Assembly (NCBI GenBank): GCA_947169885.1
Contig: CAMVRM010000002.1
Coordinates: 62,001 to 126,000 of the forward strand
Length of the DNA: 64,000 bases
Direction: 5' to 3'
Source of the DNA: an uncultured Ruminococcus sp.
Lineage (GTDB): Bacteria; Bacillota; Clostridia; Oscillospirales; Ruminococcaceae
Shown one piece after another: positions 1 through 7,900 of this stretch; positions within the stretch are counted from its first letter, which is position 1, and the number at the start of each line of letters is the position of its first letter. Under the pieces are notes generated by a model. It was not told where the DNA came from. It worked only from the letters and a program-made list of their open reading frames with translations, and made no database searches. The position numbers were made by a program, and so were the translations under genes.

Positions 1-1660
1 TTGCCTTTTCTTTCGGGTCTTTCGCAACGAAAACGGGCTGTAATGTGTAAGGGTCAAGCCCTGTGTAGAACATACAAGTCGAGAGCGTTCCCGGGGTGGG
101 GTAGAAGTCCTGCACCTGTTCGGGACGAATGTGGTTCTCTTTAAGGAACATCGCAAGTTCAACAGCATCTGACAGCTTTGACCCCGGGTGCGATGACATG
201 AGGTAGGGAACAAGATACTGCTCCTTGCCCTGCCGCCCCGTTATTTCGTAAAAGCGCTTTTGGAAACGCTTGTATGCTTCGATGTGCGGCTTGCCCATTT
301 TGTCCAGCACTGCCGCCGAACAATGCTCGGGTGCGACTTTCAGCTGACCGCTTATGTGGTGAGCGATAAGCTCGTTCATGAATTCGCCGTCCTTGTCCTC
401 GATAAGATAGTCGTAGCGTATCCCCGAACGGATAAAGACTTTCTTTACTTTCGGCAGTGCCCTGAGCTGTCTTAACAAATGCAGATATTCCTTGTGGTCA
501 ACGTGAAGATTCTTGCACGGCTCGGGCGCAAGACATTTCTTTCCCTTGCACAGACCGTATTTGAGCTGTTTTTCGCAGGAAGGTCCTCTGAAATTCGCAG
601 TAGGTCCGCCTACATCGTGTATATAGCCCTTGAAGTCTTTCATCTGCGTGAGTTTTTTTGCTTCCTCGATAACGCTTTCCTCACTGCGGACGGTGACACG
701 CCTGCCCTGATGAAGTGCGATAGAGCAGAAGTTGCAGAAGCCGTAACAGCCACGGTTGTGAGTGAGCGAGAAGCGCACTTCCTCGATCGAGGGAACGCCG
801 CCCTGACTTTCATAGCAGGGGTGGTAAGCACGTTCGTAGTCAAGCGAGTAAACAAGGTCGAGTTCCTCGGTGGTGAGGGAGAGCGCAGGGGGATTCTGTA
901 CGAGCATCTTATTTCCCTGACGCTGTATTATCGTCTTGCCGTAAACTTCGTCCTGCTGGTCGTACTGCATACGGCAGGCTTTCGCATAAAGTTCCTTGTT
1001 CTCGCTGACTTCCTTGAACGAGGGACACTGAACAGCACCGTATGGCGTTTCTTTCGGGTCGCACAGATAGCAAGTCCCACGAACATCTCTTATACTGCCG
1101 ACAGGTTCGCCGCTGTTCAGGCGTTCGGCTATCTCACAAATAGAATGTTCGCCCATACCGTACATGAGAATATCCGCACCCGTGTCCACAAGCACCGAGG
1201 GCATTACCTCGTTTTTCCAGTAATCGTAATGTGCAAAACGTCTGAGCGACACTTCAAGACCGCCGACAAGTATCGGCAGTTCGGGCGCAGCCGCACGGCA
1301 AAGCTTGCTGTAAACGGTTGCGGCTCTGTCGGGACGTTTGCCGTTTCTGCCGCCTGCGGAGTAAGCGTCATCGGAACGTGGCTTTTTCGCAACGGTGTAA
1401 TGTGCCACCATGCTGTCGATGTTGCCTGCGGTAACGAGCCACGCAAGTCTGGGCTTGCCGAGCCGCAGGACAGACTTGGGGTCTTTCCAGTCGGGCTGTG
1501 CGATGATGCCGACCGAAAAGCCCTTGTATGTCAGCAGATGCGAGATTATAGACGCTCCGAAGCTTGGGTGGTCAACATAAGCGTCCCCGATTATATACAC
1601 GAAGTCGCACTGTTCGATCCCACGTTCGGTCATATCCTGTTTTGAGATAGGCATAAACAT
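1..1660 (-). CDS. YgiQ family radical SAM protein (3' end outside window)
   Basis: About 553 codons are visible; the C-terminus lies beyond base 1. Reading from 1660 the protein starts MFMPISKQDMTERG, and has the YgiQ-type opening (DFVYIIGDAYVDHPSFG), a central CX3CX2C radical SAM motif (RGCYGFCNFCS, near 725-755) and the following segment SIALHQGRRVTVRSEESV typical of this UPF0313 family. It should bind a 4Fe-4S cluster and S-adenosylmethionine; the reaction of the family is not established. The start at 1660 is preferred because AAAGGCGGTG lies about 6 nt upstream; an ATG at 1654 is the alternative. The gene runs in the same direction as, and downstream of, the LCP gene, with a terminator-like hairpin between them. 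Plus-strand frames over this stretch are shadows. Confidence 0.88.
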   Translation of the reverse strand, partial: MFMPISKQDMTERGIEQCDFVYIIGDAYVDHPSFGASIISHLLTYKGFSVGIIAQPDWKDPKSVLRLGKPRLAWLVTAGNIDSMVAHYTVAKKPRSDDAYSAGGRNGKRPDRAATVYSKLCRAAAPELPILVGGLEVSLRRFAHYDYWKNEVMPSVLVDTGADILMYGMGEHSICEIAERLNSGEPVGSIRDVRGTCYLCDPKETPYGAVQCPSFKEVSENKELYAKACRMQYDQQDEVYGKTIIQRQGNKMLVQNPPALSLTTEELDLVYSLDYERAYHPCYESQGGVPSIEEVRFSLTHNRGCYGFCNFCSIALHQGRRVTVRSEESVIEEAKKLTQMKDFKGYIHDVGGPTANFRGPSCEKQLKYGLCKGKKCLAPEPCKNLHVDHKEYLHLLRQLRALPKVKKVFIRSGIRYDYLIEDKDGEFMNELIAHHISGQLKVAPEHCSAAVLDKMGKPHIEAYKRFQKRFYEITGRQGKEQYLVPYLMSSHPGSKLSDAVELAMFLKENHIRPEQVQDFYPTPGTLSTCMFYTGLDPYTLQPVFVAKDPKEKA

Positions 1661-1697
1661 AAAAAGCACCGCCTTTGTTAGTATCATTTCAGAAATA

Positions 1698-1728
1698 ACA
1701 GCTTCCGCCAATACCCTGCGAAAGCTGT
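1698..1728 (-). terminator. Terminator-like hairpin after the LCP gene
   Basis: On the minus strand ACAGCTTTCGC pairs with GCGGAAGCTGT across a 9-nt loop and is followed by TTATTTCT. The U-tract is short, so termination may be partial. Confidence 0.45.
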
Positions 1729-1733
1729 GGTGT

Positions 1734-3065
1734 TTATCTTTTGTAGACAGTCTCGGAAATAGCCTGCTTACAGGCATCGAAGTTGAGATCAAGTGTGCTT
1801 TGACCGTCATGACTGCCTGCGAAATATGCGCCCTCCTGCGGAATGCGAAGTTCGTTCGTGTCGTAGCCCATGGAGAACAGCAGTTTGTAGAACATAACGT
1901 AAAGTTCAGCCCTGCTCATGTTGGTGTTCAGCTCGCCGCAGGATATTTTGAGAAAGCTGTCAAGTTTAAGAGGACTGAGCGTTTTCGCCTTTGAAACGAT
2001 CGTGGAGATAACTCTGCGCTGTCTGTCGGTGCGCTCAAAATCAGCGTTGCCGACATATCTGAGCCTTGCATATGCAAGCGCCTGATTGCCGTTAAGGTGC
2101 AGACCCTGACCGCCCTGTGTGAGATAGTCAGTGCCTTTTTGGTTGCCGAGATATTTGTTCTGTTCAGCCATAGGGTCGGTCATGCCCAGCGCTTCTTCAT
2201 CGGTAACGTCAAGTTCTATACCGCCCACAGCGTCAATAATGTTTATGAACGAAAAGAAACTTACGTACACATATCTGTCAACAGCAACGTCAAAATTATG
2301 CTCTATCGTGTCCATAAGAAGTTCCGCACCGCCGTAGCGGTAAGCGGCATTGAGCTTGTCCCAGCCGTGGTCGGGGATCTCAACATAGCTGTCACGCATG
2401 AGGGAAGTCATGGTTATCTCGTCCGACTTGCGGTTTATCGAGAGGAGTATCATCGAGTCGGTGCGGCCGAGTTCTTCATCGTCACGGGTGTCACTGCCGA
2501 TCAGCAGGACATTTGTGACTTCTTTTGCGGAAAGGGAAGCGTTCGTCACCAGCCGCTGACCTGTTTTTGTTGTGTTCACAAGGCTTATGTACCTGAGTAT
2601 CATCACCTGCATGATAAGCACGAGTATAAGTATAACGGTGAGCAGCCAGCGGAGTATGCCGCCTGCAACTCTTGCACCGGTGCTTTTTTTCTTGTTGAAG
2701 CTGTTGTTGCTGCCAAATTTGACAGGCTGACCTCCACGGTGTTCCTTAGCCTGCTTTCGTGCTTCACGGCGGTATTGTTCCGAAGCGGAACTGTCAGCCG
2801 CACGCCGTCTTCTGTTCTGAGCGTCCGGGTGCTGACCCACGCCTCTTGCGGCATCGAGCGGATCAATGGGCGCATTCTGCTGACGGGTACGACTGCGGAT
2901 GTTCTGCTGTCTTGCCTGTGCCGCAACTTCTTCCTGAGAATAAAAGTGCAGGGTGTCGTCAATCGGAGAATGATCCTTATCCATATTTTCAAATTCCCGA
3001 AGCTGTTTATCGTACATTTCCGCATAAAGCTTTTCGGGAGATTTTCCATTTTTTCTATTTGCCAT
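1734..3065 (-). CDS. LCP (LytR-CpsA-Psr) family wall-polymer ligase
   Basis: 443 aa. A long basic, Gln/Arg-rich cytoplasmic N-terminus (about residues 1-130) leads to one membrane helix (about 133-155) and an extracellular LCP domain. Family hallmarks are visible: LLIGSDTRDDEELGRTDSMI, then SLMRDSYVEIPDHG, the GGIELDVTDEE segment, and an Arg-rich ARLRYVGNADFERTDRQRR stretch that in LCP enzymes holds the pyrophosphate of the lipid-linked donor. LCP proteins transfer teichoic-acid-like or capsular glycopolymers from undecaprenyl pyrophosphate to peptidoglycan. The start is supported by AAGGAAAG upstream. A near-consensus promoter sits 130 nt upstream. The unusually long charged N-terminal tail is typical of Clostridia members of the family. 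The polymer handled cannot be told from the sequence. Confidence 0.9.
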   Translation of the reverse strand: MANRKNGKSPEKLYAEMYDKQLREFENMDKDHSPIDDTLHFYSQEEVAAQARQQNIRSRTRQQNAPIDPLDAARGVGQHPDAQNRRRRAADSSASEQYRREARKQAKEHRGGQPVKFGSNNSFNKKKSTGARVAGGILRWLLTVILILVLIMQVMILRYISLVNTTKTGQRLVTNASLSAKEVTNVLLIGSDTRDDEELGRTDSMILLSINRKSDEITMTSLMRDSYVEIPDHGWDKLNAAYRYGGAELLMDTIEHNFDVAVDRYVYVSFFSFINIIDAVGGIELDVTDEEALGMTDPMAEQNKYLGNQKGTDYLTQGGQGLHLNGNQALAYARLRYVGNADFERTDRQRRVISTIVSKAKTLSPLKLDSFLKISCGELNTNMSRAELYVMFYKLLFSMGYDTNELRIPQEGAYFAGSHDGQSTLDLNFDACKQAISETVYKR

Positions 3066-3192
3066 TTATCAACTTTCCTTAAAGTTTTATTTTTCAGGAT
3101 CAATTGCTGTGATTATAAAAAATAAGCAGTAAGGCTTATGTGTTTTTGTTGCTATTGCATAAATATCTTTCAATACAGTATTCTATCAAGTT

Positions 3193-3221
3193 ATTATACC
3201 ACACCAAAACCGATTTGTCAA
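3193..3221 (-). promoter_or_regulatory. Sigma-A promoter of the LCP gene
   Basis: On the minus strand TTGACA (3221-3216) and TATAAT (3198-3193) are separated by 17 nt, a perfect consensus, about 130 nt upstream of the LCP start. Confidence 0.85.
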
Positions 3222-3235
3222 GGCACAGTCAGAGA

Positions 3236-3938
3236 TAATAAATAAGAAATAAGAGATAAGAAATAAGAGATAAGAGATAAGAGATAAGAGATAAAGTTCT
3301 GTAAAGGCGTATTTTTACACGCCGTTTTTGCGCCCATACGCCTGACTTATACGCAAAAAACCACGTATTTACGCCACTTATACGCCTATACGCCGTTTTT
3401 GACGGTCAGCATATTATTGGTAGCTGGGCGGCGGCAGGCACGTCCGCAAGTTCTTTTACCAAATTAAATATCGACATATCATCGCCTCTCTTTCAAGTAA
3501 TATCATACTCAAAAAAGGAAAAAGTAAATAGGCAATTTACATGAATTTTAAACATATAAATATTCACACTTTTCAGCTGTTTTATATCAAAAACAGTAAA
3601 TTAGACCTATTTGAAGTTAATACCGATATATTTTGAACCGATAAAGCCGAAAAAAGCGGATATATATGAAAATGCCCCCGTCAAAATAACGAACGATTTA
3701 AAATATTTATATAAATTCTTATCTCTTATCTCTTATTTCTTATCTCTTATCTGTTTTATTATCTCATATCTGTTTACGGCGTATAGGCGTATAAAGGGCG
3801 TAAATACGTGGTTTTTGGCGTATAGGTCAGGCGTATGATTCTTATGACGGCGTATTTTTATACGCTATGTAGGGGCGCACATTATTTCTTATTTCTTATT
3901 TCTTATTTATTATCTCTTATCTCTTATCTCTTATCTAA
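3236..3938. repeat. Imperfect foldback region with heptamer repeats
   Basis: The left arm (3236-3400) contains repeats of GAGATAA/GAAATAA (3236-3295) followed by a GGCGTAT-rich segment read on the minus strand. The right arm (3714-3938) carries the same units inverted: TTATCTC repeats at 3718-3760 and 3888-3938, and a segment at 3774-3838 that matches the reverse complement of 3333-3400 almost base for base (both contain GGCGTAAATACGTGG). The loop (3406-3710) is AT-rich and carries a truncated gene start at 3477. No intact gene is convincing in 3066-3936; short open frames here are low-complexity translations of the repeats. The structure looks like a decayed mobile or phage-derived insertion. 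Confidence 0.7.
3406..3477 (-). pseudogene. Truncated 23-codon gene start, possibly CHC2 primase-like
   Basis: On the minus strand AGAGAGGCGATGAT precedes an ATG at 3477; the frame reads MSIFNLVKELADVPAAAQLP and stops after 23 codons just where the inverted repeat begins. The N-terminal pattern (MxIFxxVK..) resembles the start of CHC2 zinc-finger primase-like proteins found on conjugative elements, but 23 residues are too few for a firm assignment. A good ribosome binding site attached to an abruptly ended frame suggests a gene whose body was deleted or replaced by the repeat region. Confidence 0.35.
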
Positions 3939-3972
3939 AAAAAGTTCCCCCGAGCCGCAGACCCGAGGGAAC
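3937..3972 (-). terminator. Rho-independent terminator of the glycogen operon
   Basis: Downstream of glgA on the minus strand GTTCCCTCG pairs with CGGGGGAAC, followed by seven T residues. Confidence 0.85.
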
Positions 3973-3979
3973 AGTGTGT

Positions 3980-5392
3980 TTAGTGGATATCAGAGTAAAG
4001 TCCGATGTAGAGTTCTGCCGAACGTTTCCAGCTGAAATCTTCACGCATTGCGTGACCGACCAGTGCGCTCCAGCGTGACTTGTCATCGTATGCAACTCTT
4101 GCACGGGTGACAGCATCAAGCATATCATGAGCGTTGTAGGTCTTGAATGTGAAGCCGTTGCCGTTCTCGCCGCCTGCGTCCTTGATAGAATCACGCAGAC
4201 CGCCTGTTTCACGGACTATGGGGATAGTGCCGTATCTCAGCGAGATCATCTGTGCCAGACCGCAGGGTTCGCTCTGAGACGGCATGAGGAACATATCAGC
4301 ACCTGCATAAATGCGCTTGGACAGCGGCGGAACAAAGCCTATCGTCACGCCAACTCTGTCGGGATAGCGGTACTGCATCTCACGGAAGAAGTCCTCATAG
4401 ATCTTCTCGCCCGAGCCTAAAATGGTGAACTTGCAGCCAAGTCTTACCATATCTTCAAAGACGTACTTAACAAGGTCAAGACCCTTGTGGCTCACGAATC
4501 TTGTAACGATGCCGATGATAGGCTCGTCACCCTGCGCAAGCCCGAATTCTTCAAGAAGCTTTTCCTTGCAGATCTTCTTGCCGCCGCGGTTGCTGAACGA
4601 GTAGTGAACGGGAATGTTGGGGTCTGTCTCGGGGTTGTAAACGTCCTGATCTATGCCGTTCAGGAAACCGCACAGCTTGTACTGCTTCTTGACGAGTATC
4701 CTGTCAAGTCCGTAGCTGTACCACGGGTCGAGTATCTCCCATGCGTAGCTGGGTGAAACTGTTGTGATCTTGTCGGCACATTCGATAGCTGCTTTCATGA
4801 AGTTCACATCGCCGTCGTATTCGAGCAGGTCGGTGTGATAGAGGGGTATGCCCATGAGGTCGTTGATTATTTCAAGACCGTAGCGCCCCTGATACTGGAT
4901 ATTGTGGATAGTGAAAACTGTCTTAATATCCTCGTAGCCGCCCTGATAGCGGTAGAAGATGTCGTAGTAAACGGGAACTAACGCAGTCTGCCAGTCGTTT
5001 GCGTTGATAACGTTCGGCTTAAAGTCGATGTATCTCAGCAGTTCCAGAACTGCACGGGAGAAGAAGATGTATCTCTCGGCATCGTCATAGAAGCCGTAAA
5101 GCCCGTTTCTTGCGAAGTAGTATTCGTTGTCCAGCAGGTAGTAGGTCACACCGTTCACGACTGCCGTGAAAACGCCGCAGTACTGGTTTCTCCATGCAAC
5201 GGGTACGGTGAAGTTGGTAACGTAGGTACACTGATCTTTCAGCTCCTGCTTGATCTGACTGTAATATGGAATGACAACTCTGCAATCGTGTCCCTCGGCG
5301 TTGATAGCCCTCGGCAGAGAGCCTGCAACGTCAGCCAGTCCGCCCGAAGCGATAAAGGGCAGAGCCTCGCTTGCTGTGTAAAGTATGTTCAT
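3980..5392 (-). CDS. glgA: Glycogen synthase (ADP-glucose)
   Basis: 470 aa from the ATG at 5392. GT5 family, GT-B fold: it transfers glucose from ADP-glucose to the non-reducing end of alpha-1,4-glucan. Visible hallmarks are the N-terminal MNILYTASEALPF with nucleotide-sugar loop FIASGGLADVAGSLP (the KTGGL-type motif), TVFTIHNIQYQGRYG, CGFLNGIDQDVYNP, and C-terminal MPSQSEPCGLAQMISLRYG and RETGGLRDSI. Length fits the family (about 475). An in-frame ATG six codons upstream exists, but GAAGGTC is placed correctly for 5392. It is the last gene of glgB-glgC-glgD-glgA, all minus strand with short gaps, so the operon makes storage glycogen from glucose-1-phosphate. Confidence 0.96.
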   Translation of the reverse strand: MNILYTASEALPFIASGGLADVAGSLPRAINAEGHDCRVVIPYYSQIKQELKDQCTYVTNFTVPVAWRNQYCGVFTAVVNGVTYYLLDNEYYFARNGLYGFYDDAERYIFFSRAVLELLRYIDFKPNVINANDWQTALVPVYYDIFYRYQGGYEDIKTVFTIHNIQYQGRYGLEIINDLMGIPLYHTDLLEYDGDVNFMKAAIECADKITTVSPSYAWEILDPWYSYGLDRILVKKQYKLCGFLNGIDQDVYNPETDPNIPVHYSFSNRGGKKICKEKLLEEFGLAQGDEPIIGIVTRFVSHKGLDLVKYVFEDMVRLGCKFTILGSGEKIYEDFFREMQYRYPDRVGVTIGFVPPLSKRIYAGADMFLMPSQSEPCGLAQMISLRYGTIPIVRETGGLRDSIKDAGGENGNGFTFKTYNAHDMLDAVTRARVAYDDKSRWSALVGHAMREDFSWKRSAELYIGLYSDIH

Positions 5393-5469
5393 TGTCTGAC
5401 CTTCTTTCATAAGAGGATATTTGGCAGGGCAGGCAAGCGTTCCTCACCTGCCGCTGACCTTGATAAGAC

Positions 5470-6597
5470 TTACAGGCTGGCACCCTTTCCGACATACATC
5501 GGGTAGGAGGGTGAGCTTGTGAGTATGCGGTTCTTACCGATATTGACGTTCTTATCGGTGATAAGGTAATTGCACTCAGCGCCGTCAGCAACGACTGTGC
5601 CCTGCATGAGTATGCAGTTCTTTACCTTTGCGTTCTTGCCGACTCTTACTCCACGGAAGATGACCGAGTTCTCAACTTCGCCCTCGATTATGCAGCCGTC
5701 TGCGATAAGCGAGTTGACAACGTGGCAGTTGAGATCGTACTTAGCGGGAGCGTTGTCGGAAACTTTGGTATAGATCGCACGCTTTGGCAGATAAAGCTTT
5801 GCGGCATTTGCAGGATCGAGCAGATCCATGTTTGCCTTGAAGTAACTGCCGATGCTTGTGATCTTTGAGAAATAGTTATCGTATTCGTAAGCCTGTATTT
5901 TCAGTTCATTGCACTTTGACTGAAGCACATCGGTCTCGAAGCTCACATGACCTCTTGAAATGGAATCGTTGATAAGGTCGATGAGGAAATCCTTCTTCAT
6001 GACGAACACATTGAGCGAGCAGGTGCAGGTGCCGCTGAGGTCGGGGCGTATGAGTACGCTCTTTACTCTGCCGTCATCGCCTGTGTTGACAACGGTCGAC
6101 ATTTTTATCTCCTCGTTGGAGTACTGACCCGTGTGAGCCACAACAGTGATGTCAGCGCCGCTCTCGATGTGTGACTCAACGATAGGACGGTAGTCGATGT
6201 TCGTGACAACATCGCAGTCGCTCATAACAACATAGTCGCAGAGACTGTGCTTGATAAGGCTCATAGCGCCGTTGAGCGCCTCGATGCGTCCTGTGTAAAG
6301 TGCAGCATTAGCGTTGCCGAAAGGAGGCAGTATGTAAAGACCGCCTTTCTTTCTTGCTAAGTCCCACTCTCTTGCAGAACCTAAGTGGTCGAGCAGAGAC
6401 TGGTAGTTGTCCTTGGTGATAACGCCTACTGCGTTTATTCCGCTGTTTACCATGTTAGACAGCGGGAAGTCGATAAGACGGTATCTGCCTCCGAAGAGAA
6501 CAGAGCCCATCGTTCTGTTTTTAGTAAGTTCGCCTACGGTCATGTCGTGCATATTAGCGAAGATAAGACCGAGAACATTACCCATATTTACACTCAT
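5470..6597 (-). CDS. glgD: GlgD, ADP-glucose pyrophosphorylase partner subunit
   Basis: 375 aa. It is a paralogue of GlgC: the nucleotidyltransferase-like N-domain keeps RYRLIDFPLSNMVNSGI and is followed by a left-handed beta-helix repeat domain (roughly residues 270-360: VVNSLIADGCIIEGEVENS, VRVGKNAKVKNCILMQG). The N-terminal region reads GLIFANMHDMTVGELT, so the GGxGxRL pyrophosphorylase loop present in GlgC is absent. In Firmicutes GlgD is known as a catalytically weak or inactive subunit that activates GlgC, and this sequence fits that role. It lies 21 nt downstream of glgC and 77 nt upstream of glgA. AAGGAAAGGGGTT precedes the chosen ATG. Confidence 0.94.
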   Translation of the reverse strand: MSVNMGNVLGLIFANMHDMTVGELTKNRTMGSVLFGGRYRLIDFPLSNMVNSGINAVGVITKDNYQSLLDHLGSAREWDLARKKGGLYILPPFGNANAALYTGRIEALNGAMSLIKHSLCDYVVMSDCDVVTNIDYRPIVESHIESGADITVVAHTGQYSNEEIKMSTVVNTGDDGRVKSVLIRPDLSGTCTCSLNVFVMKKDFLIDLINDSISRGHVSFETDVLQSKCNELKIQAYEYDNYFSKITSIGSYFKANMDLLDPANAAKLYLPKRAIYTKVSDNAPAKYDLNCHVVNSLIADGCIIEGEVENSVIFRGVRVGKNAKVKNCILMQGTVVADGAECNYLITDKNVNIGKNRILTSSPSYPMYVGKGASL

Positions 6598-6618
6598 GGC
6601 TTTTGTAACCCCTTTCCT

Positions 6619-7821
6619 TTACATATCCTCGTAGATGATAGCCTTGGGCACTACGTTCGCATTGTCGGAGATGTTCAGCTTGTTGCCGACTACTGCAACG
6701 CCCCAGGTGTCCTTGTCCTCGATAGTCTCGGGACGAGCGCCTATCTGTGCGTTCTCGCCGATAACGGAATCCTCACCCACGATAGCATACTCGACCTTAG
6801 CGCCCTTCTTGATGTGTGCGCCCGGCATGAGTATCGAGTCATAGATAACAGCGCCTTCCTCGATGATAACGCCCTCGGAGATTATCGAGAACTCAACAGA
6901 GCCGTCGATGAAGCAGCCCTCTGTTACCATAGAGTTCTGTATCTGAGCATTGTGACCGATAGACTGCGGAGGAAGAATGGGGTTTCTCGAATAGATCTTC
7001 CATGCAGGGTCATAAAGGTCGATAGGGATATTGGGATTTATAAGATCCATGTTAGCTTCCCACAGCGAGTCTATCGTTCCAACGTCTTTCCAGTAGCCGT
7101 CAAAGCGGTAAGCCACCAGCTTTTCTCCTGCTTCTCTCATGTCGGGAATGATGTTCTTGCCGAAGTCCTTGGAAGCGTTCTCGTCCTCCTCGTTTGCGAT
7201 AAGGTATTTTTTCAGCTTCTTCCAGTCGAAGATGTATATACCCATTGAAGCGAGCGTGGAACGGGGGTTCTTTGGCTTTTCCTCAAAGTCGATGATGTTG
7301 TCCTCGTCATCGGTTATCATGATGCCGAATCTGCTTGCTTCTTCCTTGGGAACGTCAAGAACTGCGATAGTTGCGGCGGCGTTTTTCGCCTTGTGGAAGT
7401 CAAGCATCTTGTTGTAATCCATTTTGTAGATGTGGTCGCCTGAGAGGACAACAACATATTCGGGATCATATCTCTCGATGAACGGGATATTCTGATAGAT
7501 AGCGTTTGCAGTGCCTGAGTACCAGTCCTTGCCGCTTGCCTTTTCGTAAGGCGACAGAACGTGAACACCGCCGTGAAGTCTGTCTAAGTCCCACGGCTGA
7601 CCGTTTCCGATGTACTCATTAAGTACCAGCGGCTGATACTGCGTGAGAACTCCCACTGTGTCGATACCTGAATTGATGCAGTTCGAGAGAGGGAAGTCGA
7701 TGATACGATACTTTGCGCCAAAGGGAACTGCGGGTTTAGCGACGGTCTGAGTCAGCGCATAAAGTCTGCTGCCCTGTCCGCCTGCAAGCAGCATTGCGAC
7801 GCATTCTTTTTTGTTGAACAT
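6619..7821 (-). CDS. glgC: Glucose-1-phosphate adenylyltransferase
   Basis: 400 aa from ATG 7821. Converts ATP and glucose-1-phosphate to ADP-glucose, the committed step of glycogen synthesis. The pyrophosphorylase loop [18 protein letters not shown] is intact, followed by [20 protein letters not shown], the catalytic-region [26 protein letters not shown], and a C-terminal beta-helix ([18 protein letters not shown] and following). An in-frame ATG at 7839 lacks an upstream ribosome site, while GGTGGGTGA fits the ATG at 7821. It follows glgB by about 80 nt and should act as a heteromer with GlgD. Confidence 0.96.
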   Translation of the reverse strand: MFNKKECVAMLLAGGQGSRLYALTQTVAKPAVPFGAKYRIIDFPLSNCINSGIDTVGVLTQYQPLVLNEYIGNGQPWDLDRLHGGVHVLSPYEKASGKDWYSGTANAIYQNIPFIERYDPEYVVVLSGDHIYKMDYNKMLDFHKAKNAAATIAVLDVPKEEASRFGIMITDDEDNIIDFEEKPKNPRSTLASMGIYIFDWKKLKKYLIANEEDENASKDFGKNIIPDMREAGEKLVAYRFDGYWKDVGTIDSLWEANMDLINPNIPIDLYDPAWKIYSRNPILPPQSIGHNAQIQNSMVTEGCFIDGSVEFSIISEGVIIEEGAVIYDSILMPGAHIKKGAKVEYAIVGEDSVIGENAQIGARPETIEDKDTWGVAVVGNKLNISDNANVVPKAIIYEDM

Positions 7822-7900
7822 GATTAATTCACCCACCATTTTTTATTCTCTATTCAAAGTCTGAGCCGTTTGTCCTATTTCAGCTCAGGCTGTTGAAAGC

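Noticed and set aside
479-1645. Long plus-strand frame of 388 codons
   Set aside because: It is the shadow of the YgiQ gene on the minus strand, whose radical SAM motif and ribosome site are clear; the plus frame has no recognisable domain.
2097-3125. 342-codon plus frame opposite the LCP gene
   Set aside because: Antisense shadow of a well-supported LCP protein; no ribosome site.
3611-4035. Two short plus frames (75 and 66 codons)
   Set aside because: They translate the low-complexity TTATCTC repeats and have no ribosome site.
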